Positions 26,083-35,607 of a stretch of 64,000 nt of DNA are shown here, piece after piece; position 1 is the stretch's first letter, and each line of letters opens with the position of its first letter. The translations under genes and the position numbers were made by a program. Below the pieces are notes generated by a model. The model saw only the letters and a list, made by a program, of their open reading frames with translations. It was not told the DNA's origin and did no database searches. The stretch is from Winogradskyella marincola (GTDB taxonomy: Bacteria; Bacteroidota; Bacteroidia; Flavobacteriales; Flavobacteriaceae): the NCBI RefSeq assembly GCF_029624125.1, contig NZ_JARSBN010000002.1, positions 248,001 to 312,000 of the forward strand, written 5' to 3'.

Positions 26083-26640
26083 ATGAAAACACTAATTAAA
26101 AGTATTATGGTAGTAGCAGTGATGTTGGGAACATACACAAGCTACGCAAGCGAGACGTTAAAAGATTTATCTACATTTAAATTTGTAAGTGAAGGACATA
26201 ATCTTTCTGTGACAGATGATTCAGGAAAAGTAATTTTTAGTGGACGCATTAAGCACAATGGAAATTTAGTAAGGCTTTTTGATTTTAGCCAACTCAACAA
26301 CGGAACATACACTGTAGAAATTAGCAAAGATTTTGAAATTGAAGTTGTTGAACTACAGGTAGAAAACAAAGAGGTTAAAATATTAGACAATACACAGACT
26401 AAAATTTATAAGCCTGTTATAAGATCTGAAGAAGGTTTACTTATCGTTTCAAAAATTGGTTTAGACACTAATGAAATGAAAGTTGAACTTTACTTTGAAG
26501 ACGAATTAATTCATACTGAAAATGTTGAAGGAAAGGATGTCTTAAACAGAGTTTATAAATTAGATAAATCTGTTACTGGTGACTACACAGCAGTTATTAG
26601 ATCTAATGGCAGAGTGTACACTAAGAATTTCAGCATATAA
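26083..26640 (+). CDS. secreted protein with beta-sandwich-like repeats, function unknown
   Basis: I use ATG 26083, since it follows a good ribosome-binding stretch and starts a clean signal peptide (residues 1-22, ending in SYA); the frame upstream overlaps the promoter. The 185-residue product contains two similar segments of about 75 residues (SVTDDSGKVIFSGRI...NGTYTVEIS and VELYFEDELIHTENV...TGDYTAVIR), which look like two Ig-like or T9SS-type-sorting-like beta modules. There is no enzyme motif. It is divergent from an AraC regulator, shares its putative operator region, and has its own terminator, so it is probably the regulator's direct target. Role unknown. Confidence 0.78.
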   Translation: MKTLIKSIMVVAVMLGTYTSYASETLKDLSTFKFVSEGHNLSVTDDSGKVIFSGRIKHNGNLVRLFDFSQLNNGTYTVEISKDFEIEVVELQVENKEVKILDNTQTKIYKPVIRSEEGLLIVSKIGLDTNEMKVELYFEDELIHTENVEGKDVLNRVYKLDKSVTGDYTAVIRSNGRVYTKNFSI

Positions 26641-26679
26641 ATTTTGATTGTTTATATATTAGTTATTTTTTTACTTCGG

Positions 26680-26709
26680 AAGTGGGCTTTATGCCCACTT
26701 TTGTTTTTC
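26680..26709 (+). terminator. intrinsic terminator of the secreted-protein gene
   Basis: An 8-bp stem (aagtgggc 26680-26687 with gcccactt 26693-26700) is followed by TTTGTTTTT. It reaches the stop codon of the convergent radical SAM gene. Confidence 0.9.
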
Positions 26710-27781
26710 AGAATAGTTTCATTTGACCATCCTTATACTGCTCGTGCAAACTCGTGTTGAGCTTAGGCATAGTCTTTCCTCTAAAGTATTTTAACCTTGC
26801 CAAAGCCATAAGATCATTAATTTGTTTTGCGATTTGCCCTTCGCCTCGCATTCGTACTCCATACCTACTCTCGTTTAATGTTCCGCCATGGCAATTTTCA
26901 ATTTGATGCAAAACCTTATCTGCTCTATCTGGCAAAGTTTTTTTTATCCAATCTGAAAAAATTTCACCTATAGCGCCATTTAGCCTCACAACAGTATGGG
27001 CAATACCTAAAGCACCAGCCTCAGACACTGCCTTTGCCATTGGTAAAATTTCGTGACTATTGATAGAAGGTATTATTGGAGCTAACATTACATTTACCGG
27101 AATGCCGTTATCGCTAAGCTCTTTTACGGTTTGAAGTCTCCGTTTTATAGTCGCAGTTCTTGGCTCTAAAATGCGTCTTGTATCTTCTGACAAGGATGTT
27201 ATGGATATGTTTACTGAAATTAGATTGTCCTCTGCTAAGGCTTTTAAAATTTCAATATCTCTTAAGATTAACGCGTTTTTTGTAATTATTGCCACAGGAT
27301 GCTTGTACTTTAAAAACAGCTCTAAACACTTCCTGGTCAATTGAAATTTCTGTTCTGCTGGCTGATAACAATCCGTATTACCAGACATGACTATGGTATG
27401 TGCTTTCCAGCTTTTCTTTTTTAGGAGATCTTCCAAGAGTTTTGGTGCGTCTTTTTTTACTAAAATTTTACGTTCAAAATCTAAACCAGCACTAAAACCC
27501 CAAAACTCATGACTGTTTCTTGCATAGCAATAAATACAACCATGTTCGCACCCTTGATACATATCCATTGAATATGCCATACCAACATCTGGACTCTTTA
27601 CTTTATTTACAATAGTCTTGGGAAATACATTAAGATATTGTGTTTTATTTTTATCTACAACCTCACCTTCTTTATGGCAATATTCTAAAAAATCATCGCG
27701 CATTTCGTGAGACAACTCAAAAAAACGGTTATGAATATTGCGTTGGGCACCTCGTCCCTTAATGATAGATTTAGAGCTCAT
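26708..27781 (-). CDS. PA0069 family radical SAM protein
   Basis: A 357-residue radical S-adenosylmethionine protein. The cluster-binding motif is Cys78-xxx-Cys82-xx-Cys85 (CEHGCIYC), followed by the Y-A-R-N segment typical of the SplB/PA0069-like group. Relatives include spore photoproduct lyase, but non-spore-formers carry this branch without known function. The first residues (GRGAQRN) and the C-terminal part (RMRGEGQIAKQI) are as in the family. It stands alone on the minus strand, convergent with the secreted protein gene. A DNA-repair role is sometimes proposed by analogy; it is not shown here. Confidence 0.9.
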   Translation of the reverse strand: MSSKSIIKGRGAQRNIHNRFFELSHEMRDDFLEYCHKEGEVVDKNKTQYLNVFPKTIVNKVKSPDVGMAYSMDMYQGCEHGCIYCYARNSHEFWGFSAGLDFERKILVKKDAPKLLEDLLKKKSWKAHTIVMSGNTDCYQPAEQKFQLTRKCLELFLKYKHPVAIITKNALILRDIEILKALAEDNLISVNISITSLSEDTRRILEPRTATIKRRLQTVKELSDNGIPVNVMLAPIIPSINSHEILPMAKAVSEAGALGIAHTVVRLNGAIGEIFSDWIKKTLPDRADKVLHQIENCHGGTLNESRYGVRMRGEGQIAKQINDLMALARLKYFRGKTMPKLNTSLHEQYKDGQMKLF

Positions 27782-27921
27782 AATAGATAATTAAAAACGT
27801 AAAACTTGAAAAAGTAGAACATTAAAATTACCTATTTATAACTCTTTTGGTTGTTGAAAAGTGATTTGATTATTCACAAATTTTGTAGGAAGAATATTGT
27901 TAGATTGAGAATAAATGGTAT

Positions 27922-28704
27922 TTATTTCCCTGGAAAATCCGCTTTACGCTTTTCTAAAAATGCTGTAGTTCCTTCTGTAAAATCCTCTGTACCAAAGCAG
28001 TCACCAAAGGCTTTAATTTCTACTTCATAACCGTTAACACCATCTTTATAATTAGCATTTACAGCTTTAATGGCTTCTGAAATAGCGACTGAAGAATTGC
28101 GCATTATTTTACCTGCAATACTTTCGCAAAACTCTAATAGTCCTTCTTGCTCCACAACATGATTTACTAAGCCATAACTCAATGCTTGGTTAGCATCTAT
28201 CATACCTGCTGTCATAATCATTTCCATAGCTCTACCCTTACCTACTATTTGAGATAAACGCTGTGTACCACCATAACCTGGAATTACACCCAAAGAGGTT
28301 TCTGGTAAACCCATTCTTGCATTGGTACTTGTTACTCTAAAGTGACAAGCCATTGCTAATTCTAAGCCACCTCCCAAAGCAAAACCATTTACCGCAGCAA
28401 TAACTGGTGTGCTTAAATTTTCTACAAAATCGAATAATAGCTTTTGACCTTGAGCAGCCAGCTTACCACCTTCTTCTACATTAAAATGTGCAAATTCACT
28501 AATATCTGCTCCTGCCACAAAAGCTTTCTCTCCGCTTCCGGTAACGATAATTACCTTAGTGTTTTTGTCTTTATCAGCTTCATCAAAAGCTTCATGAAGT
28601 TCTTGTATTGTTTCCTTGTTTAAAGCATTTAGCTTTTTAGGTCTGTTTATGGTAATGGTTGTTATTCCGTTTTGATAGTCTGAAAGTATATTGTTATAAG
28701 ACAT
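27922..28704 (-). CDS. enoyl-CoA hydratase/isomerase family protein
   Basis: A 260-residue crotonase-fold enzyme. The oxyanion-hole segments are AFVAGADISEF and NGFALGGGLELAMACHF, and the catalytic Glu is in PETSLGVIPGYGGTQRL. The full motif set matches short-chain enoyl-CoA hydratases, so hydration of trans-2-enoyl-CoA (for example crotonyl-CoA) in fatty-acid or amino-acid breakdown is likely. It is downstream of the histidine kinase gene on the same strand with a 56-base gap and may be transcribed separately. Other members of the crotonase family cannot be excluded, but both catalytic glutamate regions fit hydratases. Confidence 0.92.
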   Translation of the reverse strand: MSYNNILSDYQNGITTITINRPKKLNALNKETIQELHEAFDEADKDKNTKVIIVTGSGEKAFVAGADISEFAHFNVEEGGKLAAQGQKLLFDFVENLSTPVIAAVNGFALGGGLELAMACHFRVTSTNARMGLPETSLGVIPGYGGTQRLSQIVGKGRAMEMIMTAGMIDANQALSYGLVNHVVEQEGLLEFCESIAGKIMRNSSVAISEAIKAVNANYKDGVNGYEVEIKAFGDCFGTEDFTEGTTAFLEKRKADFPGK

Positions 28705-28760
28705 AATAATGTGTTGATTTAATATATAAAACCCTGAATACGATACAGGATAAAAAGTCT

Positions 28761-30212
28761 TTATTTAGGAAAAGCTACAGTAAACGTTGTGCCTTTTCCT
28801 TCTTGAGAGGTAAAGGTAATACTTCCTTTGAAGGTTTCCACAATATTTTTTACCATTGCCAGTCCTAAGCCCATACCACTTGATTTTGTGGTAAACTTTG
28901 GCTCAAATATTTTTGATTTTGTATCTTCTGCAATACCATTACCATTATCTTCTACAGTGATTTTCACGTCATCACCTACAGAAAATACTGCAACTTTTAT
29001 ACGTGGATTTTCCTTTTCTTCAGGTATAGCTTGTATTGAATTTTTCACCAAATTGGTTACAACTCTAATGAGCTGAGTACGATCGAACTTGGCAATTATT
29101 TCTTCCTTTTCAGCTTCAAAAGAAATATATTCTTCATTAAAAATATCTAAGGCCAGTTTTACAATGTGTACTACATTAAGGTTTTCAGATTTTTGAGCTG
29201 GCATTTTAGCAAAGTTAGAAAAAGCAGAAGCTATAGAACTCATGGTGTCTATCTGCTGAATTAACGTGTTGCTGTATTCATCTACTTTTTGGTGTATATT
29301 TTCATCACTTGGATCAAACTTACGCTGAAAACTCTGCACACTCAATCGCATTGGAGTTAATGGATTTTTAATCTCGTGTGCGACTTGTTTTGCCATTTCT
29401 CTCCAAGCTTGCTCACGCTCACTAGTTGCTAGTTTTACTGCACTTGCCTCGAGCTCATCAATCATACTGTTATAAGAATTTACGAGTGTTTCTATTTCTT
29501 CACTTGTAGATTCTACCTGTATTTTTTTGTTGCGCTTTTCTAACCTGGTTTCGTTCATTTTATCACTAATCGTTTTTAGCGACTTGGTAATATATGTTGA
29601 TATAAAATATGCAAACACTATGGCTACAAAAATCATAGCCAAATAGGCATAACCCAAACGCATTAAAAACTCATTAAGTTCTCTGTTTAAAAAATCATCA
29701 TTTTCTAAATAAGGCAGGTTGAGTATAGCTAAATTTTTAAACTTACCATCTGTAATGTAAGAGTACGAGGATTGAAATATTTGGCCGTTTTTTTCTTTTT
29801 TAAGGACATAACGATGTTCTGCTGTGTTAGATAAAGCATTGAGAACATCTGCATCTAAACATTGCTCTGTGGTATCTCTTTGTATGGTGCGCTTAGAACT
29901 TTTGAGTAATTGACCATCTAAATCGTATAAATTTACCTGCAAGCTGTGTATGGCATCAATATCAAAGATAGCATCCTTAAAAATTAAAGGTATATTTTCT
30001 GTTGTTACAGGATAAGTGGTTTCTTGTACAATGAACTCTATACTCTTTCTAATGGCTTTTTCTTTGCGCTCTAATCGCTCTCTGTGGTAATCTCTAGCCT
30101 CTTCGTTGTACTGATATATGGTAACTGCCGCAATTAATATAGATGCCAATAATACCAGAAGTATCATGGCAATAAATATTCTAGATCGTAATGACAGTTT
30201 TTTTATTTTCAT
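28761..30212 (-). CDS. sensor histidine kinase with HAMP domain (NtrY-like)
   Basis: A 483-residue membrane kinase. Transmembrane helices at about 12-34 and 185-207 enclose a periplasmic sensor of about 150 residues; a HAMP linker (208-262) leads to HisKA with His279 in QVAHEIKNPLTPMRLS, and the HATPase domain (about 370-483) with VEDNGNGIAE and GMGLGLAMVKNI. The HEIKNPLTP sequence and overall plan are those of NtrY-type kinases. No response regulator lies adjacent. It follows hemJ on the same strand with a 40-base gap, so co-transcription with hemH-hemJ is possible. Signal unknown. Confidence 0.92.
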   Translation of the reverse strand: MKIKKLSLRSRIFIAMILLVLLASILIAAVTIYQYNEEARDYHRERLERKEKAIRKSIEFIVQETTYPVTTENIPLIFKDAIFDIDAIHSLQVNLYDLDGQLLKSSKRTIQRDTTEQCLDADVLNALSNTAEHRYVLKKEKNGQIFQSSYSYITDGKFKNLAILNLPYLENDDFLNRELNEFLMRLGYAYLAMIFVAIVFAYFISTYITKSLKTISDKMNETRLEKRNKKIQVESTSEEIETLVNSYNSMIDELEASAVKLATSEREQAWREMAKQVAHEIKNPLTPMRLSVQSFQRKFDPSDENIHQKVDEYSNTLIQQIDTMSSIASAFSNFAKMPAQKSENLNVVHIVKLALDIFNEEYISFEAEKEEIIAKFDRTQLIRVVTNLVKNSIQAIPEEKENPRIKVAVFSVGDDVKITVEDNGNGIAEDTKSKIFEPKFTTKSSGMGLGLAMVKNIVETFKGSITFTSQEGKGTTFTVAFPK

Positions 30213-30252
30213 CAGCTTATTAATGGACTAAATATAGCAATAATCAAGCCAA

Positions 30253-30798
30253 CTAGGCATCAGGATTTTTTTCGCGTATGCGTTTGTAAAGTTTAAATCC
30301 TAACATTAACAAAATTCCGAGTATAACAATTCCGATAACACCAAAGATCCAATTAATACTGCTTTTTAAGATTACTAAAAAGACTACAGCAAAAAGTATA
30401 AAAGTTGCACCTTCGTTCCAAATCCGCATAAAATTTGATGTTACATTTACCTCATCATTTTGCAACTGCTTAAAATACACGTGGGTTTTATAATGGTACA
30501 AAAACAATAGAACTACGAAGGTTAGCTTTACATGCATCCAGCTTTGCTGAAGCCAGCTTGGCATTAAAATTATTAGCCACACAGCAAACAGTGTTGCTAA
30601 GATGGCAGAAGGCCATGTAATAATATACCATAAACGCTTTGCCATAAGCTTTAGTTGCTTTCCTAAAATCTCTTTCTCTGGCGATGGCTTATGAAATGCT
30701 TCTATTTGATATACAAACAATCTCGGAATGTAAAACAAACCTGCAAACCAAGTAATAACAAAAATGAGATGTAACGATTTTATGTAATTGTATTCCAT
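30253..30798 (-). CDS. hemJ: protoporphyrinogen IX oxidase HemJ
   Basis: A 181-residue protein with four or five membrane helices. The start (YIKSLHLIFVITWFAGLFYIPRLFVY) is the signature of the HemJ/UPF0093 family, including the conserved His near residue 10 that binds haem and the Arg in IPRLFVY. HemJ oxidises protoporphyrinogen IX to protoporphyrin IX, the step before ferrochelatase. It lies 9 bases downstream of hemH, in the same operon, which supports this over a generic CopD-family label. No hemG or hemY occurs in the window, so HemJ is the only candidate here for this step. Confidence 0.92.
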   Translation of the reverse strand: MEYNYIKSLHLIFVITWFAGLFYIPRLFVYQIEAFHKPSPEKEILGKQLKLMAKRLWYIITWPSAILATLFAVWLIILMPSWLQQSWMHVKLTFVVLLFLYHYKTHVYFKQLQNDEVNVTSNFMRIWNEGATFILFAVVFLVILKSSINWIFGVIGIVILGILLMLGFKLYKRIREKNPDA

Positions 30799-30807
30799 TT
30801 TTAGTGT

Positions 30808-31851
30808 TTAATGGCTGGCTATAGTATTTTTTATAGTTGCCCATTCTTCAATCATGTTTGTAAGCACCTGAGCAAAGTCATCTCTGTCGTTTAAACATGG
30901 AATTACCGTAAATTCTTTTCCACCTACTTCATGGAAGATTTCTTCTCCTTCCATCGCTATTTCTTCCAGAGTTTCTAAACAATCACTAACAAAAGCTGGA
31001 GTTACAATCGCCATTTTCTTAACACCTTCTTTTCCCATACGTTCTATGGTTCTGTCTGTGTAAGGCTTTAACCATGGATCAAAACCAAGTCTGGACTGAA
31101 ATGTTGTAGAATAGGTTCCGTTTTTAAGTTTCAGTTTTTTAGCAATATTTACAGTAGTGATTTCGCATTGATGACGGTAGCAAAACTCATGTTGCTTGCT
31201 ACCCATTTTAAAACAACATTTACCATTCATTTTGCAATTGCCATTGGTAATGTCGCTTTTTCTAATATGGCGTTCTGGCACACCATGATAACTAAATAAA
31301 ATGTGCTCGTAATCTAAGCCATCTAGCTTTTCGGCAATGCTTTGTGCTAAGGCTTCTTTGTAATCTTCTCTGTGATAAAAAGCAGGAGTAGTAGTAATTT
31401 TTAGTTGCGGAAAGTGCTCAGCAACCAACTCATCTACCTTTACATCAATCGTTTCGGTAGTTGCCATTGCAAACTGAGGATAAAGTGGTATTGTTTTAAC
31501 CTCTGTACAACCCTTGTCTACCAACTCTTGCAATCCTTTTTTTATGCTCATGCTTCCATAACGCATAGCTAAGGCTACAGGATAATCTACTTTTTTCTGA
31601 ACTTTTTCTTGTAATCTTTCTGATAGTACAATTAGTGGAGAGCCTTCTTCCCACCAAATTTTCTGGTATGCTTTGGCAGACGCTTTTGGTCTTGTATTTA
31701 ATATAATACCTCTTACCAAAAGAGTTCTTGCCCATAATGGAAGATCTATAACTCGCTCATCCATTAAAAATTCATCCAAATACTTTTTTACATCCTTTGG
31801 GCTTGGACTATCTGGAGAACCTAAATTGACTAATAAAATTCCTTTTGACAT
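30808..31851 (-). CDS. hemH: ferrochelatase
   Basis: A 347-residue enzyme that inserts iron(II) into protoporphyrin IX to make protohaem. The catalytic His189 is in FSYHGVPERH, and the N-terminal LLVNLGSPDSP and C-terminal acidic motif (SDCLETLEEIAMEG) are standard. After the catalytic region the sequence carries Cys206, Cys212, Cys213, Cys224 and Cys229 within 24 residues, which could hold an internal [2Fe-2S] cluster as known from some bacterial ferrochelatases. It is the first gene of the hemH-hemJ operon and has a -7 element just upstream. Length is normal. Confidence 0.95.
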   Translation of the reverse strand: MSKGILLVNLGSPDSPSPKDVKKYLDEFLMDERVIDLPLWARTLLVRGIILNTRPKASAKAYQKIWWEEGSPLIVLSERLQEKVQKKVDYPVALAMRYGSMSIKKGLQELVDKGCTEVKTIPLYPQFAMATTETIDVKVDELVAEHFPQLKITTTPAFYHREDYKEALAQSIAEKLDGLDYEHILFSYHGVPERHIRKSDITNGNCKMNGKCCFKMGSKQHEFCYRHQCEITTVNIAKKLKLKNGTYSTTFQSRLGFDPWLKPYTDRTIERMGKEGVKKMAIVTPAFVSDCLETLEEIAMEGEEIFHEVGGKEFTVIPCLNDRDDFAQVLTNMIEEWATIKNTIASH

Positions 31852-31869
31852 ATTTTCTTTTTCCTAAAA

Positions 31870-31877
31870 CAAAAATA
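31870..31877 (-). promoter_or_regulatory. -7 promoter element for hemH-hemJ
   Basis: On the minus strand this reads TATTTTTG, matching TAnnTTTG, 18 bases before the hemH ATG, with a purine-rich AGGAAAAAG in between that can serve as ribosome-binding site. Confidence 0.55.
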
Positions 31878-32076
31878 CAACCCTTTTTCAATACTGTACA
31901 ATTGCACATATTGGTTTTATTAATAATGCTATGTTAAATACTGTTTCTAACTATTTTGAGTTATAAGGTACAGAAAGAAATATCTATAATATTAGTTTTT
32001 AAACGAGTTTTAATAATTAATCATGGCTATTTCAATGATTTAAATATCTTTACAAGTCATGATTATAATGTACAAA

Positions 32077-35000
32077 ATGAAAAAAATTCTTACAGCCCTA
32101 ATATTTACAATTTCAATTACTGCCTTTTCACAACAACAATATCAGAGTTTACTTTGGGAAATCTCTGGAAACGGTTTAGAAAAAACGTCATATCTATATG
32201 GCACCATGCATGTAAGTAAAAAAGTGGCTTTTAGATTAGATGATGTTTTCTACAAAGCGCTTAATGAAAGTGAATGCGTTGCTTTAGAATCTGACCCTAT
32301 TACATGGCCAGGTTTTAATTACGACATGATGATTGATGAAATGGCTTTCTATAACAACTACAGACAAGGTTTTTACACCAACCTTTTTAAGCTAACTCAT
32401 CCTGAAGAAATGGCTGTAAGAGCTTCGGTTAGGATGGACAATGGCGCTGTAAATGCTTATTTGTACAGGAAAAATAATGCTGCAGATAATTTTGAAGAAG
32501 AAACATACCTAGACATGTTTATCTATCAGGCAGGAAAGAAAAATGGTAAAGAAATTTATGGCTTAGAAGATTTGGCAGAGTCTCGTTATCTAACCACCAA
32601 AGCAGCTTATAACACCAACAAAAAAGATATTGATCCTTGGTTGCAAAAATTATACGCTAAAGAAAACCCTTACCTTATACAAGAAAATCTTTATCGCGAT
32701 AGAAATTTAGACCTTTTAGACTCTATTGGCGCAGGTTCTAACACCGAATTTTACAGAGAAAACATGCTCTTTATCAGAAATGAGAATATGGTAAATTCTC
32801 TTGTAGAGTTAATGCCTAAAAAGTCTGTATTTGCAGGTGTTGGCGCAGCACATTTACCAGGAGACAAAGGTATGATTAACATGCTTCGCGAAAGAGGCTA
32901 TACCGTTAAAGCCTTAACCTCTGAGCAAACCGATTTTAGTAAAACAGAAAAAACAAAACTCGATAGTCTTTTTGTTGAACCAATTCTTAAAAACCATATC
33001 ACACCAGATGATTTTTTAAGCCTTAATACTTATGATGAATTACGCGAATTCTCTTATGGTGGACAGAAGTATTATTTAGATCCAGACATGACCAATGGTG
33101 CTTACTTAACTGTAAACAGAATTAGCCGTTTCACCTATCTTCCTAACGAGAAAGAAAACATGACACTTAAGGAAATAGATGATTTATTGTATGAAGATAT
33201 TCCTGGAGACATTGTTAAAAAAGAAGAGTTAAAAGAACCTTATCCTGGTTTGAGCATTGTTAACAAAACAAAGAAAGGCGAATTTCAGAAGTATCATATC
33301 TACCAAACGCCTTTAGAAATTATAATTATAAAATATGCTGGTCGCAGTGATTTTGTGCTTAAACACGAAGCTAAAATATTTAATTCAATAGATATAAAAA
33401 CACCTACAGATTCAATTATATTATTTAGCTCTCCTACTAAAAAGTTTCAAGTGAATTTTCCTGAATATTACGTTACAAGTAACATGAACAACAAAGGGAA
33501 AAAACTACTAGAAGGCTACAGAAACAATGCTTATTATTTTGTTGAAGAATCCACGCTTCACGATTTAAGCTACATTGAAGAAGATAGTTTTGAGGCTAAG
33601 TACTTCCATCATGCGCTTTATTTAAACTATAAGCTTACTGAAGCTGAAGGAGGTTTTAAAAGAGGCGATTACAAAACTTATGAATCCAGAGCCGTTTTAG
33701 ACTCTACAACAGGGAAAAATCTTCACCTTAAAACAGTTGTTAAAGATGGTAGTTACTACCTTTTAGGATACGTTGGCACTAATGATGAAGAGAAAACAGA
33801 TTTTTTCAAATCTTTCAAATTCAATAAAACAAATTATTCTGGTTTTGAAAAAGTAGCAGACACCTCACTTCATTTTACGGTAAACACAGTTGCTAAATCT
33901 CCATTACCAAATCCATATGGTTATGGCTATTACGGCTCTAACAAAGACGACAAAGATTACGAAGAAAAAACGAAATCTACCACATATTCTACAAAGGCTA
34001 ATGAACAAATAGAAATTACAAGAACTAAGTTTCATGATTTGCAAATGTTTCATAACATTGATAGTCTTTGGCTAGACGTAGAACGCAAAGCAAATGGTGC
34101 TACACGTTACTACACACCACAAAAGAAATTTAGAATTTTCAATAGATCTAAGTCTAAAAAAGACAATATCTATTCCTATTCGTTTAAGTACACAGATAGC
34201 AACAGCGCTAAGCAGGTTATGGTAAAAAACATTCTAAAAGAAGGTGTTCTTTTTGAACTAAAAACCATGGTAGATTCTATAAGCGGACCATCAAAATTTG
34301 TAACCGAATTTTATGATTCATTCACACCTGTTGACACCTTAATGGGTAAAAATGTATTAGAAGATAAAACCAAACAGTTTTTTGAAGCACTAAAAGAAAA
34401 CGACAGTATTATTTTAGAATCTTACAGCCTTATAAAGTTTAAAAAACACAACAGTAAGGATATTGTATCTGTCCTAAAAGATTTTGAGTTTGACAAAGAA
34501 CGTTTAAATATAAAATCGCACTTAGTTGGCCAACTTGTTGAAATAGACCTTAAAAACAATCTGGATTTTATAAAACAATTATACTACGATAGCTACTCAG
34601 ACCCTCAAACTCAATCTGCAATATTAGAAGGCTTATTTGATTCTAAGAAGAAAGAAAACTTTGAGCTGGCTATGGATTTAATGGAGCGCGACTTACCGCT
34701 TGGTGGTATAGGCGGAATATTTTATAACTACTACAGAAAAGATTCTCTAGAGTTAAAGGCGTCTATGTTTCCTAAAATTTTACAATACAGCACTATTAGC
34801 GAGTACAAGCAACCTCTTTACGATTTATTAGCGCGAGTTAAAGACTCTGGTTTAATAAAGACTAAGGCGTATAAAAAATATAAAAACCAAATCATAAACG
34901 ATGGTAAAATCGAGGTAAAACGTAGCCTAAGTAACTCTGGCTATGGTTATGGCTACAACTCTTATTCAGACGACCTTTCTACTTATGTTAACTTAATTTT

Positions 35001-35607
35001 CCCATACAGAAAAGAGCGTTCTGCTAAAGACTTTTTTGAAAAAATGCTGAATGTAGACGACACTTCTGCATTGGTAAGATATTACGTTTTACTGGCTAAA
35101 AACAAAGAACAAATCCCTTCAGAATTAAAAGAAAAACTAGAAGACGATGAAGAGAATCAATACAGACTTGTAGAAGAGCTTGATGAAGCCAAAATGTACA
35201 GCACCATAAAGTCGCTTAACATAAGTCAGCAACAATTTGCAAAATCTATGCTTTTAGATAATGCAGAGTATGAAAAAGAAAAGGACTCTCTTGTCTTTTT
35301 AATGAAACGCGATTTTAAAACCGACAAAGGCAATAAAGATGCTGTAATGTATTTCTTTAAAATAGATAAAGATGATGACTATTCTGGTAAATCTCAGGAA
35401 CTGCATTACATCTCTTTTGTAAAACCTAAAGACAGTAAAAAACTAGTTGTAGACTATTATGACACAAGCAACAGCTACGGAACTACTGTTGATGAAACCA
35501 AAGAACTAGACGAACAAATTGAAGAAATCATTAACCTTGCTATTTACAAAGACCGAAAACGGGTAACACCAACCTCGCGTGGCTATAATGGGTATTATGA
35601 TTATTAG
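32077..35607 (+). CDS. giant TraB/GumN family protein
   Basis: A secreted or periplasmic protein of 1176 residues. I use ATG 32077, which starts a clean signal peptide (MKKILTALIFTISITAFSQ); an ATG at 32059 is in frame but adds only six residues. The N-terminal about 280 residues are the TraB/GumN domain, with the GxxH-type motif LYGTMHVSKK and the second motif FAGVGAAHLPGD. Members with both motifs are thought to be metal-dependent proteases related to Tiki. The remaining about 850 residues contain repeated beta-rich segments, a Gly/Tyr stretch (NPYGYGYYG, later SGYGYGYNS) and helical repeats near the end, none of which I recognise. It stands between hemH and a small secreted protein, overlapping the latter by about 11 bases. 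Confidence 0.82.
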   Translation: MKKILTALIFTISITAFSQQQYQSLLWEISGNGLEKTSYLYGTMHVSKKVAFRLDDVFYKALNESECVALESDPITWPGFNYDMMIDEMAFYNNYRQGFYTNLFKLTHPEEMAVRASVRMDNGAVNAYLYRKNNAADNFEEETYLDMFIYQAGKKNGKEIYGLEDLAESRYLTTKAAYNTNKKDIDPWLQKLYAKENPYLIQENLYRDRNLDLLDSIGAGSNTEFYRENMLFIRNENMVNSLVELMPKKSVFAGVGAAHLPGDKGMINMLRERGYTVKALTSEQTDFSKTEKTKLDSLFVEPILKNHITPDDFLSLNTYDELREFSYGGQKYYLDPDMTNGAYLTVNRISRFTYLPNEKENMTLKEIDDLLYEDIPGDIVKKEELKEPYPGLSIVNKTKKGEFQKYHIYQTPLEIIIIKYAGRSDFVLKHEAKIFNSIDIKTPTDSIILFSSPTKKFQVNFPEYYVTSNMNNKGKKLLEGYRNNAYYFVEESTLHDLSYIEEDSFEAKYFHHALYLNYKLTEAEGGFKRGDYKTYESRAVLDSTTGKNLHLKTVVKDGSYYLLGYVGTNDEEKTDFFKSFKFNKTNYSGFEKVADTSLHFTVNTVAKSPLPNPYGYGYYGSNKDDKDYEEKTKSTTYSTKANEQIEITRTKFHDLQMFHNIDSLWLDVERKANGATRYYTPQKKFRIFNRSKSKKDNIYSYSFKYTDSNSAKQVMVKNILKEGVLFELKTMVDSISGPSKFVTEFYDSFTPVDTLMGKNVLEDKTKQFFEALKENDSIILESYSLIKFKKHNSKDIVSVLKDFEFDKERLNIKSHLVGQLVEIDLKNNLDFIKQLYYDSYSDPQTQSAILEGLFDSKKKENFELAMDLMERDLPLGGIGGIFYNYYRKDSLELKASMFPKILQYSTISEYKQPLYDLLARVKDSGLIKTKAYKKYKNQIINDGKIEVKRSLSNSGYGYGYNSYSDDLSTYVNLIFPYRKERSAKDFFEKMLNVDDTSALVRYYVLLAKNKEQIPSELKEKLEDDEENQYRLVEELDEAKMYSTIKSLNISQQQFAKSMLLDNAEYEKEKDSLVFLMKRDFKTDKGNKDAVMYFFKIDKDDDYSGKSQELHYISFVKPKDSKKLVVDYYDTSNSYGTTVDETKELDEQIEEIINLAIYKDRKRVTPTSRGYNGYYDY

